A stretch of 64,000 bases of DNA, from the NCBI GenBank assembly GCA_031963465.1, contig JASSUG010000005.1:1-64000 (forward strand), in the 5' to 3' direction. Shown here piece by piece: positions 46,162 through 56,047 of this stretch. How positions within the stretch are numbered: the stretch's first letter is position 1; each line of letters begins with the position of its first letter. Below the pieces are notes generated by a model. It made no database searches. It saw only the letters and a program-made list of their open reading frames with translations, and had not been told where the DNA came from. This DNA comes from Mycoavidus cysteinexigens_B. Its GTDB lineage: Bacteria > Pseudomonadota > Gammaproteobacteria > Burkholderiales > Burkholderiaceae. Position numbers and translations under genes: made by a program.

Positions 46162-46625
46162 TGATTCTAGCGAATTTGAAAACGCAACGCTACCTGAGCT
46201 TATACGAATACCTGGCGTAAGTCATATCCAAACACCTTAGACGAAATCAGCAAGCGGCATTCCTGGTGTCTTTGTAAGCAAAATTGTTTCAGCAATGGGC
46301 TTAAAATTCACCCAAAAATAAACCAAACCCTTATTTCCAAAACTCTCATTCGCTTGGGTTGTATGCTCGATACGCGATAAACATTAAGGGCAATTGAGAG
46401 AGATTTTTACAAAATTTCTGAGAAATAATTATAAATAAAAAAACATTATTTGAATAATTCAAAAAATAGCCAAATAAAGTTATTCCACATTTCGCAAATC
46501 AATCCAAAACGCTTATCCAGTATAGGATCAGCCAGCACTCCATTAAAAATTAAAAAAATTAATTTGGAGTTTTTAAAATTATCACTTACACTTCGCATCA
46601 TTCGTTACTAAACGGGGCATTAACG
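46162..46625. other. AT-rich intergenic stretch upstream of the cdiA-like locus
   Basis: No gene is seen. The part from about 46400 to 46600 is very AT-rich, with several TATAAT-like and TAAATT words, and probably contains the promoter of the leader-like gene at 46626. No TPS domain or signal-peptide sequence is encoded here, which matters for the CdiA interpretation. Confidence 0.4.
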
Positions 46626-46754
46626 ATGTTGAAACCAATTAATACAGTATCGACTCAAAAAACTCAACCTATTTCCATTGAGTCTAAAAACCATAAACAA
46701 ATAACAACCGCCCCTAATGCGGACGCGCACTCCATTAGTGTGAACACCACCTAG
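46626..46754 (+). pseudogene. Orphan copy of the CdiA/FHA leader (ML(K/R)PI type)
   Basis: A 42-codon frame reads MLKPINTVSTQKTQPISIE and ends at TAG 46754. Its start resembles MLRPINGIS of the minus-strand gene at 4619 and MLKPIQEIS of the frame at 46946. It continues with Thr/Ser/Asn-rich sequence but reaches no TPS half-domain. It could be a decayed 5' end of a third paralog or a translated leader peptide. 46755-46945 holds nothing else recognisable. Confidence 0.6.
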
Positions 46755-46945
46755 CCAAATCCGGCAGGTATTTTGTGTAACGACCATTAAAATTTTAATG
46801 TTGACCCACCAAGCGTAATCCTGCTGGCTAAAAGATAAAAATTAAATCAGGCCAGTTGAACGGCGAAGTACATCTGACTTAGCCTCCCAGAAAGCTGCCT
46901 TTCCTTTTTTCCATATACTTTGATAAATGCCAGGGGACCATGACC

Positions 46946-47215
46946 ATGCTGAAACCCATTCAAGAGATCTCTACTCAGTCCTCGCAGTCTTCTGCTCCGT
47001 CCCCTCGCCAACAGATACTCATCCCCGCCAACTCCAGCGCTAGCGAACCTACGTCACCTACACCTGGGATGGAAAAAGATACTCTCCCGGCAAACACGAC
47101 CCAGTCCGATTCAGCCAGCACTTCAAGCCGCAGCAATCAGCATCCCAATGCTCATCTATCTGACACCGTCTTAAATCAAACTGTGCGCGAAGCCCTCCAA
47201 GCTCGGCTGAGCTAG
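46946..47215 (+). pseudogene. 5' leader fragment of the plus-strand CdiA-like gene
   Basis: Ser/Thr/Pro/Gln-rich 89-codon frame starting MLKPIQEISTQSSQS, with AGGGGA eight bases upstream. It ends at TAG 47213-47215. The next large frame (47261) is in the same register, so only this one amber codon and 15 codons separate them. It corresponds to the leader that is continuous with the FHA gene at 4619-1. A second ATG at 46940 is too near the RBS. Confidence 0.7.
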
Positions 47216-47260
47216 ACAATTCAACGTGGCCCCCAGATACAGAGCGGTTTCACCATACGG

Positions 47261-50200
47261 ATGATTCTCAATCAAGTCACAGGAGGGATGCCATCTCAGC
47301 CCAATCAAATTGTTAAGATCGCAGGACAGCCGGCAGAAATGGCATGCGCCTATGCCAATGAGACTCCTTACTGGGGATATCGTTTGCTCAACAGTAACCG
47401 CATTGTATTGACAACGGGTACGCCTATTTTGGGCGCTGACGGCGGTATTGAAGCACTGTGCGTAACCGACGGCCAGCTTACGATTCGCTATGGCATGAAA
47501 TTAGAGCCGTTTGAACAACTGGATTTAATTGCCTGCACGATCAAAATAGAAGGCGAAGTACAAGCGAATAAAATTCAGCTCCTGAGCGGGGCCACCCGGG
47601 TCAATTACACGAAGGCCGGCATCTGGACGGCTGCGTATCAAGCTGGTCCACAGCCTCTTGAGCAGCAGAATCGACCCAGTCAGGACCAACTCACTTTGAC
47701 TGAGCAAGCCAAAGTGTGCGCTGGCAGCAACCTCGCGATTTCGAGCTCGGGCCGCTTACTAAACCAGGGTGTGTTGAAGGCAGAAGGGAATCTCTCGCTG
47801 GAGGCAAAAGAACTGGAGAATCAAGCGAGTGCTCTTATCGACGGGAAATTTCTGACACTGACCCTACACGAACAGCTCAAAAACGGCGGGGTGATTCAAG
47901 GCAGTGCCGCGGTGATCCGCACGCAAAACCTGATCAATAATGGCGAACTGACCGTAGACGGCACCCTCACTACCGAGCACCAAGCGGAGCAGCCGGCGGG
48001 CCGTCTAACCCATGCCACGCCTTCTACCGTTGACTCAAGAAATAAACTATCGATTCAGGCCGATAATTTAACCAATCAAAATGGACGAATCATAGCGAGA
48101 GCAGATTTTGTTCTGAAAAGTACAGTATTCCAAAATATGGGAGGGCGGATAGAAGTCAAAGGGGATCAAAGCGTATTGGATATACAGGCCGGCACGATTT
48201 TCAATTTCTCAGGCTGGCTGCTTCATACAGGAGCAGGACAGACTCAGATTGTGGCGGATAGAGCGATCATGAACTTCAATCTTGAAGCGGTAAAAGGGGC
48301 CGGTTTAATCTTCGGCAAAGGTCCGGTTACCATCACTTCCCCCCAAATAATGAATGATAACGGCGGGACAATTCTTTCGCAGCAAGTACTCAAAATAAAA
48401 GTCACCACCTTTTTGTTCAATAAATCTAGTACGTTATCGGCTAGACTGAAAATCGAAATTGATGCCGGTGCATTAAACAACATCAAAGGACGCATCACCG
48501 TCGGTGAGGATGAGGCTTCCAAGGCGGCGACTTCGCGTGGTGCGCACGGCCTACTCCATCTTACCCCTCGCGTGAGCCTGCTTGAAGTGCGTGCTGAGCA
48601 GGTGACCAATATAGCGGATGAAGGCGAAGCACAAGGCAGCCTGATCCGTGTTCAAGGCAGGATCGTGATGGAGGCGCAGAAAATCTACAATGGCAATAAA
48701 AGTCAGATTTTAGGCAAGGGGGTGAATCTGAACGCAAAAGAACTCTTCTCCAATAGTGACAGTACGGTGTCTGCAGGCGATACGTTGTCGCTGACGGCTG
48801 ATTCTCTTGTAAACTCCGCTAAAGGCGTCTTGCAAAGTGATGGAGATATCTCACTTAAGGGGAAAGCATTAGAGAATCAAGCAAACGCTTTGATCGATGG
48901 ACGATTTTTGACGCTAACCCCGCATGATCAACTCGAAAACGGCGGAGTGATTCAAGGCAGCACCGTGGTTATCGATACGCAAAGCTTGGTCAATGATGGC
49001 ATCGATGATACGGACGAACATCAAGCTGGGGTGATCATGGCACGCCATCAGCTTACAATTGGAGCACACACCCTTGACAACCGAGAACATGGCTTAGTCC
49101 ATAGCGATGGCGAATTGACCATAGGGGGCCCCCTCAGTGCTCAATACAAAGTAGCCGGTTCGGCACACAGGCTAACCAATGCCGCATCTTCTACCATTGA
49201 TTCCAGAGAAAAGCTATCGATCCAAGCCGACCATTTGGACAATCAAAGTGGGCGCATTACAACGAGTTCAGATCTTGTTCTGAAAAGTAAAGAGTTCAAC
49301 AATCAATCGGGCCATATAGAAACTAAGGGGGAGCAAAGCTTATTGGATCTACAGGCCGACATAATTTGGAATGCCTCAGGCCGGCTTCTTCATACAGGTG
49401 CCGGGCAAACTCAAATTGTAGCGCATGCGATAATGGCGAACCTCAATATTGACGGGACCAAAGGGGCAGGGTTAATCTTTGGCAAAGGCCCTGTTACTAT
49501 CATCTCTCCCAAAATATCGAATGTTGACGACGGGAGAATTCTTTCGAACCAAACGCTCAAAATAAAAGCCGCTTCCTTATTGCTCAATCGATCTGGCACT
49601 TTATCGGCCAGCCAGAAGATCGAGATTATTGACACTGGCACCCTAAATAACCGCGCGGGACTCATCGTCGTAGGGACGAATGAGGCACTCAAGGCAGAGG
49701 GCAGCACATACACTCCATCTCCCCAAGAGAGTAGGCTTGAAATACATGCAAAACAGGTGATCAACGAGGATGCTGGTCAGATCATCCAGATTGGAGCCGG
49801 CGAAATAAAGATTGATGCGGATGTCATCATCGATAATGACAGCGCGCCCCAAAATGATGAAACACAAGGTAGCTTGATTAGTGCTCAAGGCAACCTCATG
49901 ATTGAGGCACGGGATATTAATAATAAAGGGACCTTGCAAAGTGATGGCAAGATCCATATTTCAACTGATTTTTTCAACAACAGCGGCACTTTGCATAGCA
50001 GGGGGGAAATTTTCATCGAGGGGACTAGAATAACAAACAATAATCAGCCCTATTCCAACGAAATTCTCAACGGATTTTTCAAAATATTTCAGGGACTTCA
50101 GACGAGCGATGTGTTTAAACAAACCGCGGCTTTGATTACTGGCAATACGATTTTAATCGGTACGCATGAGCGTCATCAACGTGGTGCTTTTTTGACAAAC

Positions 50201-53200
50201 ATGGGTGGCACGATCTTTGCACAAAACGGCCTCGAGATCGGCGCTAAAAACGTCGAAAACGTCAAGCAAGGCGTGCTCTATAGCGGTGGCAGCTTGACCA
50301 TCGGTGGTGAACTAGATGCTCAGTTCAAAGTAACGGGCATCAGTGAGAAAGTCTTCAATTATGGATCAACGATTGATGCACTAGGCGATCTCGCTATCCA
50401 TGCAAAAGAGTTGAACAATCAAAACTCGAGGTTCGAGACCCGAGATGAGTTCATCGAACGGCGGGAGATACAAGAATGTCAGGATCACAATGCCCCTCAC
50501 CGCTACGATGGCTCTCAACTGGTGTGGGAGGATGGATGTGGCGGGGGCTACCATGTCCAGCACTCAGGCGAGACAATCTATCATTTTACCTACTACAAAT
50601 ATACCCGTTTGGTGCGAGGGACAGTTGTCACGCACAGCCAGCCCGGCAAAATTCAAGCAGGCGGCGCAATTCGATTGTCAGGACAAGTTACCAATGACAA
50701 AAGTCGAATTATCGCAGGAGGTACTCTCAGTGATTTTGAGGGCGCGTCGGCTCAAATCGACAACCGTGATGCGAAGGCTTGGCGCCACACCACCGATCAA
50801 GGTACAGTGCAATATTCAGACAGACATTGGAACGGCGGGTTCACGCGAGAATTTCGACGCGAGTGGCGCGCCCCAGCACTCTACCAGCCCCCAAGTCATA
50901 TAGAAGAGCACAATTTAAATATAGCGATTGTAGCGGGCGGGCAGCAGTATACGGCAGTTGCCTATCAGGAGCCTTCTATGTCGGCGGTGCTCAGCACATC
51001 GACTCTAACAAGTGCCAGCCCATTCTTAAATAGCGGCTTACAGCAGTTGCTCCTTGATCCGGATCAAGCCTATCTGATTCAAACCGATCCCCGCTTCACG
51101 CGCAACAGCGATACTCTTTCTAGCAACTTTTTGCTGAACTTACTCAACCTCGACCCCCAACACGTCCCAAAACGATTAGGCGATGGTTTTTATGAGCAGC
51201 AATTGATTCGCGATCAGATTATCGGCCTGACTGGTCATTACTACCTATCCGGCTATCGAAACCCTGCGGCTGAATTCAAAGCTTTAATGCATAGAGGTGC
51301 AAACTGGGCCAAGCAGCAGCATCTAACACTCGGCATGGAACCCACGCCCCAGCAACTTGCCGCCTTAAGCGCGAGCCCCATCTGGCTGGTGAATCAGCGC
51401 GTCAAATTGCCTAATGGCTCAGAACAGACGGTACTGATGCCCAAAGTCTATCTGGCTAAAAACGATGCGAGTCCAGTCTTGCTCAGCGGTTCGCTGATTT
51501 CAGCCAACGCGATTGACCTGCAAAGCGAGAGCCCGTTTAAAAATGCCGGAACGGTGATCAGCCGCGGTAAAGTGAATCTCAGTGCGCGCAATATTGATAA
51601 CCAGCGTGGCGCAATCGTGAGCTCGGACAGCCTATCGATGGCCGTGAGCGATGACATTGATAGCCGCGCTGGCACGCTGATTGCAGTCAAAAAAATTAGG
51701 CTGAAAGCCGGTCGTGATATCCATCTCCAAAGCCAAACTCAGACAACTCATGCCGATAGCGGCAGTCGGACTACGCTAGATGGCGTTACCCAGGTGAGCG
51801 CAGAGCAACTGGACGCGTATGCCGAGTCGGACATTAACCTGGCAGCGGCTGAAATTAAAGTCGATAAAAATGCTACTTTAGAAGCCAAAAATGATCTCAC
51901 GCTAGGCACGGTGACGACAGGCCTTCAACAACAATTAATCTGGGATGAGCGTAATGGGTTAAGTCTAAGTAGAAAAACAGACGTCGGCACGTTAATGCAA
52001 ACGGGTGGGACGCTTGAGCTTAAGGCGGGCCATGATCTGCATGCGGTTGGCGCTCATGTGAATGCAGGAGAAGCGCTGGCTGTCAAAGCGGGCCACGATA
52101 TTAACCTGGGGGCAGCCTATGAAGAGGTAGATTTTGCTGCATCTCATTACTATGAATCTAGCAACTCTTTTTCTTCCTCGAGTGAATTAACGCAAAACAA
52201 ATCGTATAGAAAACAAGCATTGAGCAGCACCTTCTCGGGCGGTACCGTCAGGATGGAGGCGGGACATGATCTCAGTGTGACGGGCTCAAATATCGTCGGC
52301 ATGCATAATGTGAATTTGCATGCCGACAATGATATCAAACTAGAGGCTGCGCAGCAGATTGAGAAAGCGAGCCATTATTCAGTCAAAGAGCGCTCAGGCT
52401 TACTGGACAGCGGCAGTTTTGGTTTGACTATTGGCGAGCGCCAACAAAAAGATCAATTTGAAGGCGAAAACACGCCCTATATCGGCACTGTGATTGGCAG
52501 TGTATCAGGCCATATCCAGGTCACAGCGGGCCGCGAATATCAACAAAGCGGCAGCCAGCTGGTCGCGCCTGAAGGAAATATCGATGGGAAGGCGCTCACA
52601 GGCAATGTCGTTCCGGTCCATGAGCACGACCGGCGCTGGCAGCATAGCGAGTGGCACCAATCTGGCTTGACCGTCTCAGTCAGCGCACCGGTGATTGCCG
52701 CGGCGCAAACAAGCCAGCAAATGCTTGAAGCCAGCACGCAAGTGAGTGATCCACGGATGCAAGCTTTAGCCGCTGGCGTAGGCGGGCTCACGCTTACCAA
52801 TGCCTACGATGCAATTCAAGCGGATCCTAAAGCCGCCGGCGGTGTTACCGTCAGCGCGATGATCGGGGAGAGTCATCAGGAGTCTCAGCAAACGCAACTG
52901 AGCGCCACCGCGTTGGGCAGCGCGATCAAGGCGGGCGGCAGTGTGCGCATGGATATGAAGGGCTTAGGCGAAAAATCCACCCTCAATATCACCGGCTCCC
53001 AGATTGAAGCCGCACAAGATGTCGAACTCAACGTAGAAGGCCAACTGAATATTGAGGCAGCGCCTAACACCTTTGTCCAGCATAGTGAGCAGCATAGCCA
53101 GAGTAGCGCGTTCGGGATGGCGGCCACATTCGGGGCTCATAGCTCAATGGGTGCATCCGTCGCATTCAGTAGTGGACGTGGTCACGCAGATGGCGCTGAG

Positions 53201-53662
53201 GTCATCCATACGGCCGCTCAAATCAAAGCTGGCGGCAAGCTGCTGTTAAACGCGCAAAGCGATGTCCACTTAAAAGGCGCTCAACTCTCTGGCCAGCAAA
53301 TCGAAGCCAACATCGAGGGTGACCTTGAAATTGAAAGCGTCCAGAATGCGAATACCTATAGCAGCCACCATCACAGTATCAGCGGCAGCGCTACGGTCGG
53401 GCCTGTCTCTGCGGTGAGCATTAACTTCTCGCAACAAAAGCTAAACAGTGATTATCTGAGTGTAGCGGAGCAAGCGGGCATACAAGCCGGTGACGGAGGC
53501 TTCCAGATTAAAGTTAAAGGCGATACGAAACTGGTTGGCGGGGTAATTGAGAGTACAGATCGAGCGATTGAAGAAGGTAAGAATCAACTTGTAACGGCGA
53601 CTCTGGCCGTCGAATCAAGCGCGCTACGATGCCCAAAGCCTGAGCGTAGGCATCGGGTATAG
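47261..53662 (+). CDS. CdiA/FHA-like exoprotein, main fragment (2133 residues)
   Basis: The region begins MILNQVTGGMPSQ, the middle of a TPS domain, and continues IVKIAGQPAEM, RIVLTTGTPIL and KIEGEVQANKIQ, so only the second half of the TPS domain is present. FHA repeats fill about residues 120-1200 and 1400-2100, with the CdiA segment PKRLGDGFYEQ near 1303. No signal peptide; no RBS at 47261. At 53600-53662 the frame is lost: homologs continue ARYDAQS, which is found in the +1 frame (53622 on). The true gene was therefore probably 46946-55175, broken by an amber codon and a frameshift. Whether it is still expressed is open. No cdiB partner is seen in the window. Confidence 0.85.
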   Translation: MILNQVTGGMPSQPNQIVKIAGQPAEMACAYANETPYWGYRLLNSNRIVLTTGTPILGADGGIEALCVTDGQLTIRYGMKLEPFEQLDLIACTIKIEGEVQANKIQLLSGATRVNYTKAGIWTAAYQAGPQPLEQQNRPSQDQLTLTEQAKVCAGSNLAISSSGRLLNQGVLKAEGNLSLEAKELENQASALIDGKFLTLTLHEQLKNGGVIQGSAAVIRTQNLINNGELTVDGTLTTEHQAEQPAGRLTHATPSTVDSRNKLSIQADNLTNQNGRIIARADFVLKSTVFQNMGGRIEVKGDQSVLDIQAGTIFNFSGWLLHTGAGQTQIVADRAIMNFNLEAVKGAGLIFGKGPVTITSPQIMNDNGGTILSQQVLKIKVTTFLFNKSSTLSARLKIEIDAGALNNIKGRITVGEDEASKAATSRGAHGLLHLTPRVSLLEVRAEQVTNIADEGEAQGSLIRVQGRIVMEAQKIYNGNKSQILGKGVNLNAKELFSNSDSTVSAGDTLSLTADSLVNSAKGVLQSDGDISLKGKALENQANALIDGRFLTLTPHDQLENGGVIQGSTVVIDTQSLVNDGIDDTDEHQAGVIMARHQLTIGAHTLDNREHGLVHSDGELTIGGPLSAQYKVAGSAHRLTNAASSTIDSREKLSIQADHLDNQSGRITTSSDLVLKSKEFNNQSGHIETKGEQSLLDLQADIIWNASGRLLHTGAGQTQIVAHAIMANLNIDGTKGAGLIFGKGPVTIISPKISNVDDGRILSNQTLKIKAASLLLNRSGTLSASQKIEIIDTGTLNNRAGLIVVGTNEALKAEGSTYTPSPQESRLEIHAKQVINEDAGQIIQIGAGEIKIDADVIIDNDSAPQNDETQGSLISAQGNLMIEARDINNKGTLQSDGKIHISTDFFNNSGTLHSRGEIFIEGTRITNNNQPYSNEILNGFFKIFQGLQTSDVFKQTAALITGNTILIGTHERHQRGAFLTNMGGTIFAQNGLEIGAKNVENVKQGVLYSGGSLTIGGELDAQFKVTGISEKVFNYGSTIDALGDLAIHAKELNNQNSRFETRDEFIERREIQECQDHNAPHRYDGSQLVWEDGCGGGYHVQHSGETIYHFTYYKYTRLVRGTVVTHSQPGKIQAGGAIRLSGQVTNDKSRIIAGGTLSDFEGASAQIDNRDAKAWRHTTDQGTVQYSDRHWNGGFTREFRREWRAPALYQPPSHIEEHNLNIAIVAGGQQYTAVAYQEPSMSAVLSTSTLTSASPFLNSGLQQLLLDPDQAYLIQTDPRFTRNSDTLSSNFLLNLLNLDPQHVPKRLGDGFYEQQLIRDQIIGLTGHYYLSGYRNPAAEFKALMHRGANWAKQQHLTLGMEPTPQQLAALSASPIWLVNQRVKLPNGSEQTVLMPKVYLAKNDASPVLLSGSLISANAIDLQSESPFKNAGTVISRGKVNLSARNIDNQRGAIVSSDSLSMAVSDDIDSRAGTLIAVKKIRLKAGRDIHLQSQTQTTHADSGSRTTLDGVTQVSAEQLDAYAESDINLAAAEIKVDKNATLEAKNDLTLGTVTTGLQQQLIWDERNGLSLSRKTDVGTLMQTGGTLELKAGHDLHAVGAHVNAGEALAVKAGHDINLGAAYEEVDFAASHYYESSNSFSSSSELTQNKSYRKQALSSTFSGGTVRMEAGHDLSVTGSNIVGMHNVNLHADNDIKLEAAQQIEKASHYSVKERSGLLDSGSFGLTIGERQQKDQFEGENTPYIGTVIGSVSGHIQVTAGREYQQSGSQLVAPEGNIDGKALTGNVVPVHEHDRRWQHSEWHQSGLTVSVSAPVIAAAQTSQQMLEASTQVSDPRMQALAAGVGGLTLTNAYDAIQADPKAAGGVTVSAMIGESHQESQQTQLSATALGSAIKAGGSVRMDMKGLGEKSTLNITGSQIEAAQDVELNVEGQLNIEAAPNTFVQHSEQHSQSSAFGMAATFGAHSSMGASVAFSSGRGHADGAEVIHTAAQIKAGGKLLLNAQSDVHLKGAQLSGQQIEANIEGDLEIESVQNANTYSSHHHSISGSATVGPVSAVSINFSQQKLNSDYLSVAEQAGIQAGDGGFQIKVKGDTKLVGGVIESTDRAIEEGKNQLVTATLAVESSALRCPKPERRHRV

Positions 53663-53732
53663 CAAAGATGGCAAAGGGGTCGGTTCGAGTCAACGTGGTG
53701 AAGCTATTACGCCGGCGCATAGCGGTAATCAG

Positions 53733-55175
53733 TTGGCGAGTTTAAAAGGCATGGGTGCATCGATACCCATTGTGATGAGCGCTTCGGGCCAGGCGGAGTC
53801 GACGACCCAAAGTGCGATTAGCGGCGCTCAAATCGTGATTACCGATGAGGCTCGGCAGAAGGAGTTGACGGGTCAAAGTTCAGAGGAAACGATAGCGAGC
53901 CTAAATCGCAATCCGGTGCATAGCAATCAAGCGTTAGAGACGATCTTTAATCAAACTGAAATCGAAGCCGGCTTTGAGATCGTGGGAGCGTTAGTCCGAG
54001 AAACGAATGTGTTTATTACGCATAGAGCCAGAGAAGCAGATCATAAAACTCAACTGGCTAAGAATACAGAGGCGCAGGCAAATGATGAGTTAATCCCTGT
54101 AGAGCAGCGGCAGGTGTTACGTGAGGCTGCGGCTGAATTGCGCTCGCAGGCGCAAGCACTGAATAAACAATGGGGGCCAGGCGGAACCTACCGTCAAGTA
54201 CTCACAGCCCTTACCGCAGCCGCATCTGGCAATGTGACTGGGACGACTGCGCAGTTTGTGCAAGCCGCGGCAGTAAATTATTTGCAAAGTTTAGGCGCAG
54301 AAAAAATAAAAAAGATCGCAGATAATTTAAGCAGTGAAAGTGTTCGCGCAGGCTTACATGGGATGTTGGCTTACGGCAGCGCTGCTGTGCAGGGACAAGA
54401 GGGAGGCTCGGCAGCCTTAGGGGCAAGTGCGAGTGTATTGGTGAGCAACCTGCTAGGTTCAGTGGACGGCCTTTCTGCACAAGAGAAGGAAGCACGTAAA
54501 AATTTAGTAACGGGGCTAGTGGCGGGAATTGCAGCAGCAAGTGGCGCAGATGCGACACTTGCGCAGAATGCGGCGCAAATTGAAGTGGAAAATAACCAGC
54601 TAGCGCTGCCACCGCCATCACCGATGGTGAGTCCCATAGCGCCATTGCAGCCATTTCGAATTCCTGGGAGAGAGCGGCATGAAGGTGAAGAGATGCCGTT
54701 GTTTGGGGGAGCACCTGATCGGTCAAGGGATAGAGCACGGCCGTTGGTGAGTCCAAGAGAGGTTCAACAGGGAGTTGAACCGATAATTACACCGATGAAT
54801 GAGGAGGTGAGTGAGTACGGGAATGCGATTTTTAAGGAGGGAGCGAAAAAAGCCGATAAAGACAAGGATTATGTACCGAATGCCGGCTCTGTTGATAATA
54901 TGGAGGAATTTTTTACTCAAACAGAGTTTGGGGCGAGAGTAGGGCGTGTAGCCAGAAAAACAAATGAAATGTACGATGGGCAAAGTGTATATAAAGCGAC
55001 AGACAAAATTGGGCATGAAATAAAAAATGGGGATCTTTTTTACTTAGATGGTGACCACAAGAATCATTTGGAGGTTTATTCTGGAAATAGAGTTTCCAGA
55101 CATGTTTTGAATCTTGATGGAACAGTCAATTTGACAAAAACCAGAAAAGCAAGAAATAGAAAATTAAACAAATAG
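53733..55175 (+). CDS. CdiA C-terminal part: pretoxin (PT-VENN) domain and toxin-like tail
   Basis: The homologous reading starts at 53622 in a frame shifted from the main fragment; the first ATG in it is 53733. Residues about 1-280 are the pretoxin region (SASGQAESTTQ, TGLVAGIAAASGAD). The boundary motif VENN lies at residues 285-288 (54585-54596). Residues 289-480 are variable, Pro-rich then charged, and end in a small basic domain with FYLDGDHKNHLEVY (Asp439, His442, His445, Glu447) and a Lys/Arg-rich tail. This spacing is similar to the Asp/His/Glu set of colicin E3-type ribosomal RNases; that is an inference. Base composition becomes AT-rich near the toxin end, as for swapped cassettes. 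Immunity-like gene follows in ten bases. Confidence 0.8.
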   Translation: MASLKGMGASIPIVMSASGQAESTTQSAISGAQIVITDEARQKELTGQSSEETIASLNRNPVHSNQALETIFNQTEIEAGFEIVGALVRETNVFITHRAREADHKTQLAKNTEAQANDELIPVEQRQVLREAAAELRSQAQALNKQWGPGGTYRQVLTALTAAASGNVTGTTAQFVQAAAVNYLQSLGAEKIKKIADNLSSESVRAGLHGMLAYGSAAVQGQEGGSAALGASASVLVSNLLGSVDGLSAQEKEARKNLVTGLVAGIAAASGADATLAQNAAQIEVENNQLALPPPSPMVSPIAPLQPFRIPGRERHEGEEMPLFGGAPDRSRDRARPLVSPREVQQGVEPIITPMNEEVSEYGNAIFKEGAKKADKDKDYVPNAGSVDNMEEFFTQTEFGARVGRVARKTNEMYDGQSVYKATDKIGHEIKNGDLFYLDGDHKNHLEVYSGNRVSRHVLNLDGTVNLTKTRKARNRKLNK

Positions 55176-55185
55176 GACAAGAGCA

Positions 55186-55983
55186 ATGTTAGATTTTAAT
55201 AAATTTAAATACCGTTTAATGGAATTTCTTCAATCTCATGGCTTGACATATGCAGATCTGAATGCTTTTAACAAAAAAAAGGGGGACGTGGAATGGTATA
55301 TAAATTGGAAAGATGATTATAATAATTCATTCAAATTAGATATTGAGCGACTGGAAAATTCGATCAATCTATATAACAACGCATTATCTCAAAAAGATAT
55401 GCCAGCGACTCTGGCAGGTCTTATGTATGCCTCTATAAGCATTAAATTAGTGGCGAGTAGTCCATTTTACGCAATTTCAACTGACTTAACAAAAATTCTG
55501 AATAATAAGCGTTTCAATTGGCCTTCTTTTGGAAATGGCTATACTATTCAAAGAGAATATTTCTCTAAAAAAACAAATGAAATCGATCAAAAAAAATTGG
55601 TAGACTTGAATGGGATCAAAATAATTTTGATGGATTTTGTCAAAGTTCATGGCGTGACTGATGAAGAATTAGAGCGTGTGGACAAACGAACAGGGCGTTT
55701 GATATGGGGTATCAATTTAAAAAGCGACTTTAATAGATCATTCAATGAGAAGTTACTAGATTTACAGATAGCCTTTGATATATATGAAAAAGCATCGGTA
55801 CAAAAGGATTGGCGTGCAGTTCGAGCCATCCTTCAGAGAATTAGATTAATTAATTTTCAGTTATATAATTTTTCCAATGCAATTGGAACAGCGCTAGAGA
55901 ATGCTTGGTCAGATAAATATTTCAACTGGCCCCCTTTTCCGGATGATTATAAGGTTCCAGCTCACTATAATTTTGAAGAATAG
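55186..55983 (+). CDS. Probable CdiI immunity protein with internal duplication
   Basis: A 265-residue AT-rich frame starting ten bases after the toxin-like stop, the usual position of cdiI. It is built of two related halves. Half 1 has LMEFLQSHGLTYADL, WYINWKDDYNNSF and FNWPSFGNGY; half 2 has LMDFVKVHGVTDEEL, WGINLKSDFNRSF and FNWPPFPDDY. No named family is recognised. No signal peptide, so it would act in the cytoplasm. Immunity role is inference from location; the duplication suggests either two binding units or fusion of two tandem immunity genes. Confidence 0.7.
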   Translation: MLDFNKFKYRLMEFLQSHGLTYADLNAFNKKKGDVEWYINWKDDYNNSFKLDIERLENSINLYNNALSQKDMPATLAGLMYASISIKLVASSPFYAISTDLTKILNNKRFNWPSFGNGYTIQREYFSKKTNEIDQKKLVDLNGIKIILMDFVKVHGVTDEELERVDKRTGRLIWGINLKSDFNRSFNEKLLDLQIAFDIYEKASVQKDWRAVRAILQRIRLINFQLYNFSNAIGTALENAWSDKYFNWPPFPDDYKVPAHYNFEE

Positions 55984-56047
55984 GCGGCAGTAAGGTTAGG
56001 ATGATATAAACCGGTAGCATCTGGTAAAAAACTAAAAAGGAGATAAA

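Noticed and set aside
47213..47215. Programmed read-through or recoding (for example pyrrolysine) at the amber codon
   Set aside because: No PYLIS-like structure, no pyl genes and no support for recoding here. A mutation or error is simpler.
54211..54756. Long antisense frame (181 codons) opposite the pretoxin region
   Set aside because: Shadow of the Ala/Gly-rich coding strand; no RBS and no motif.
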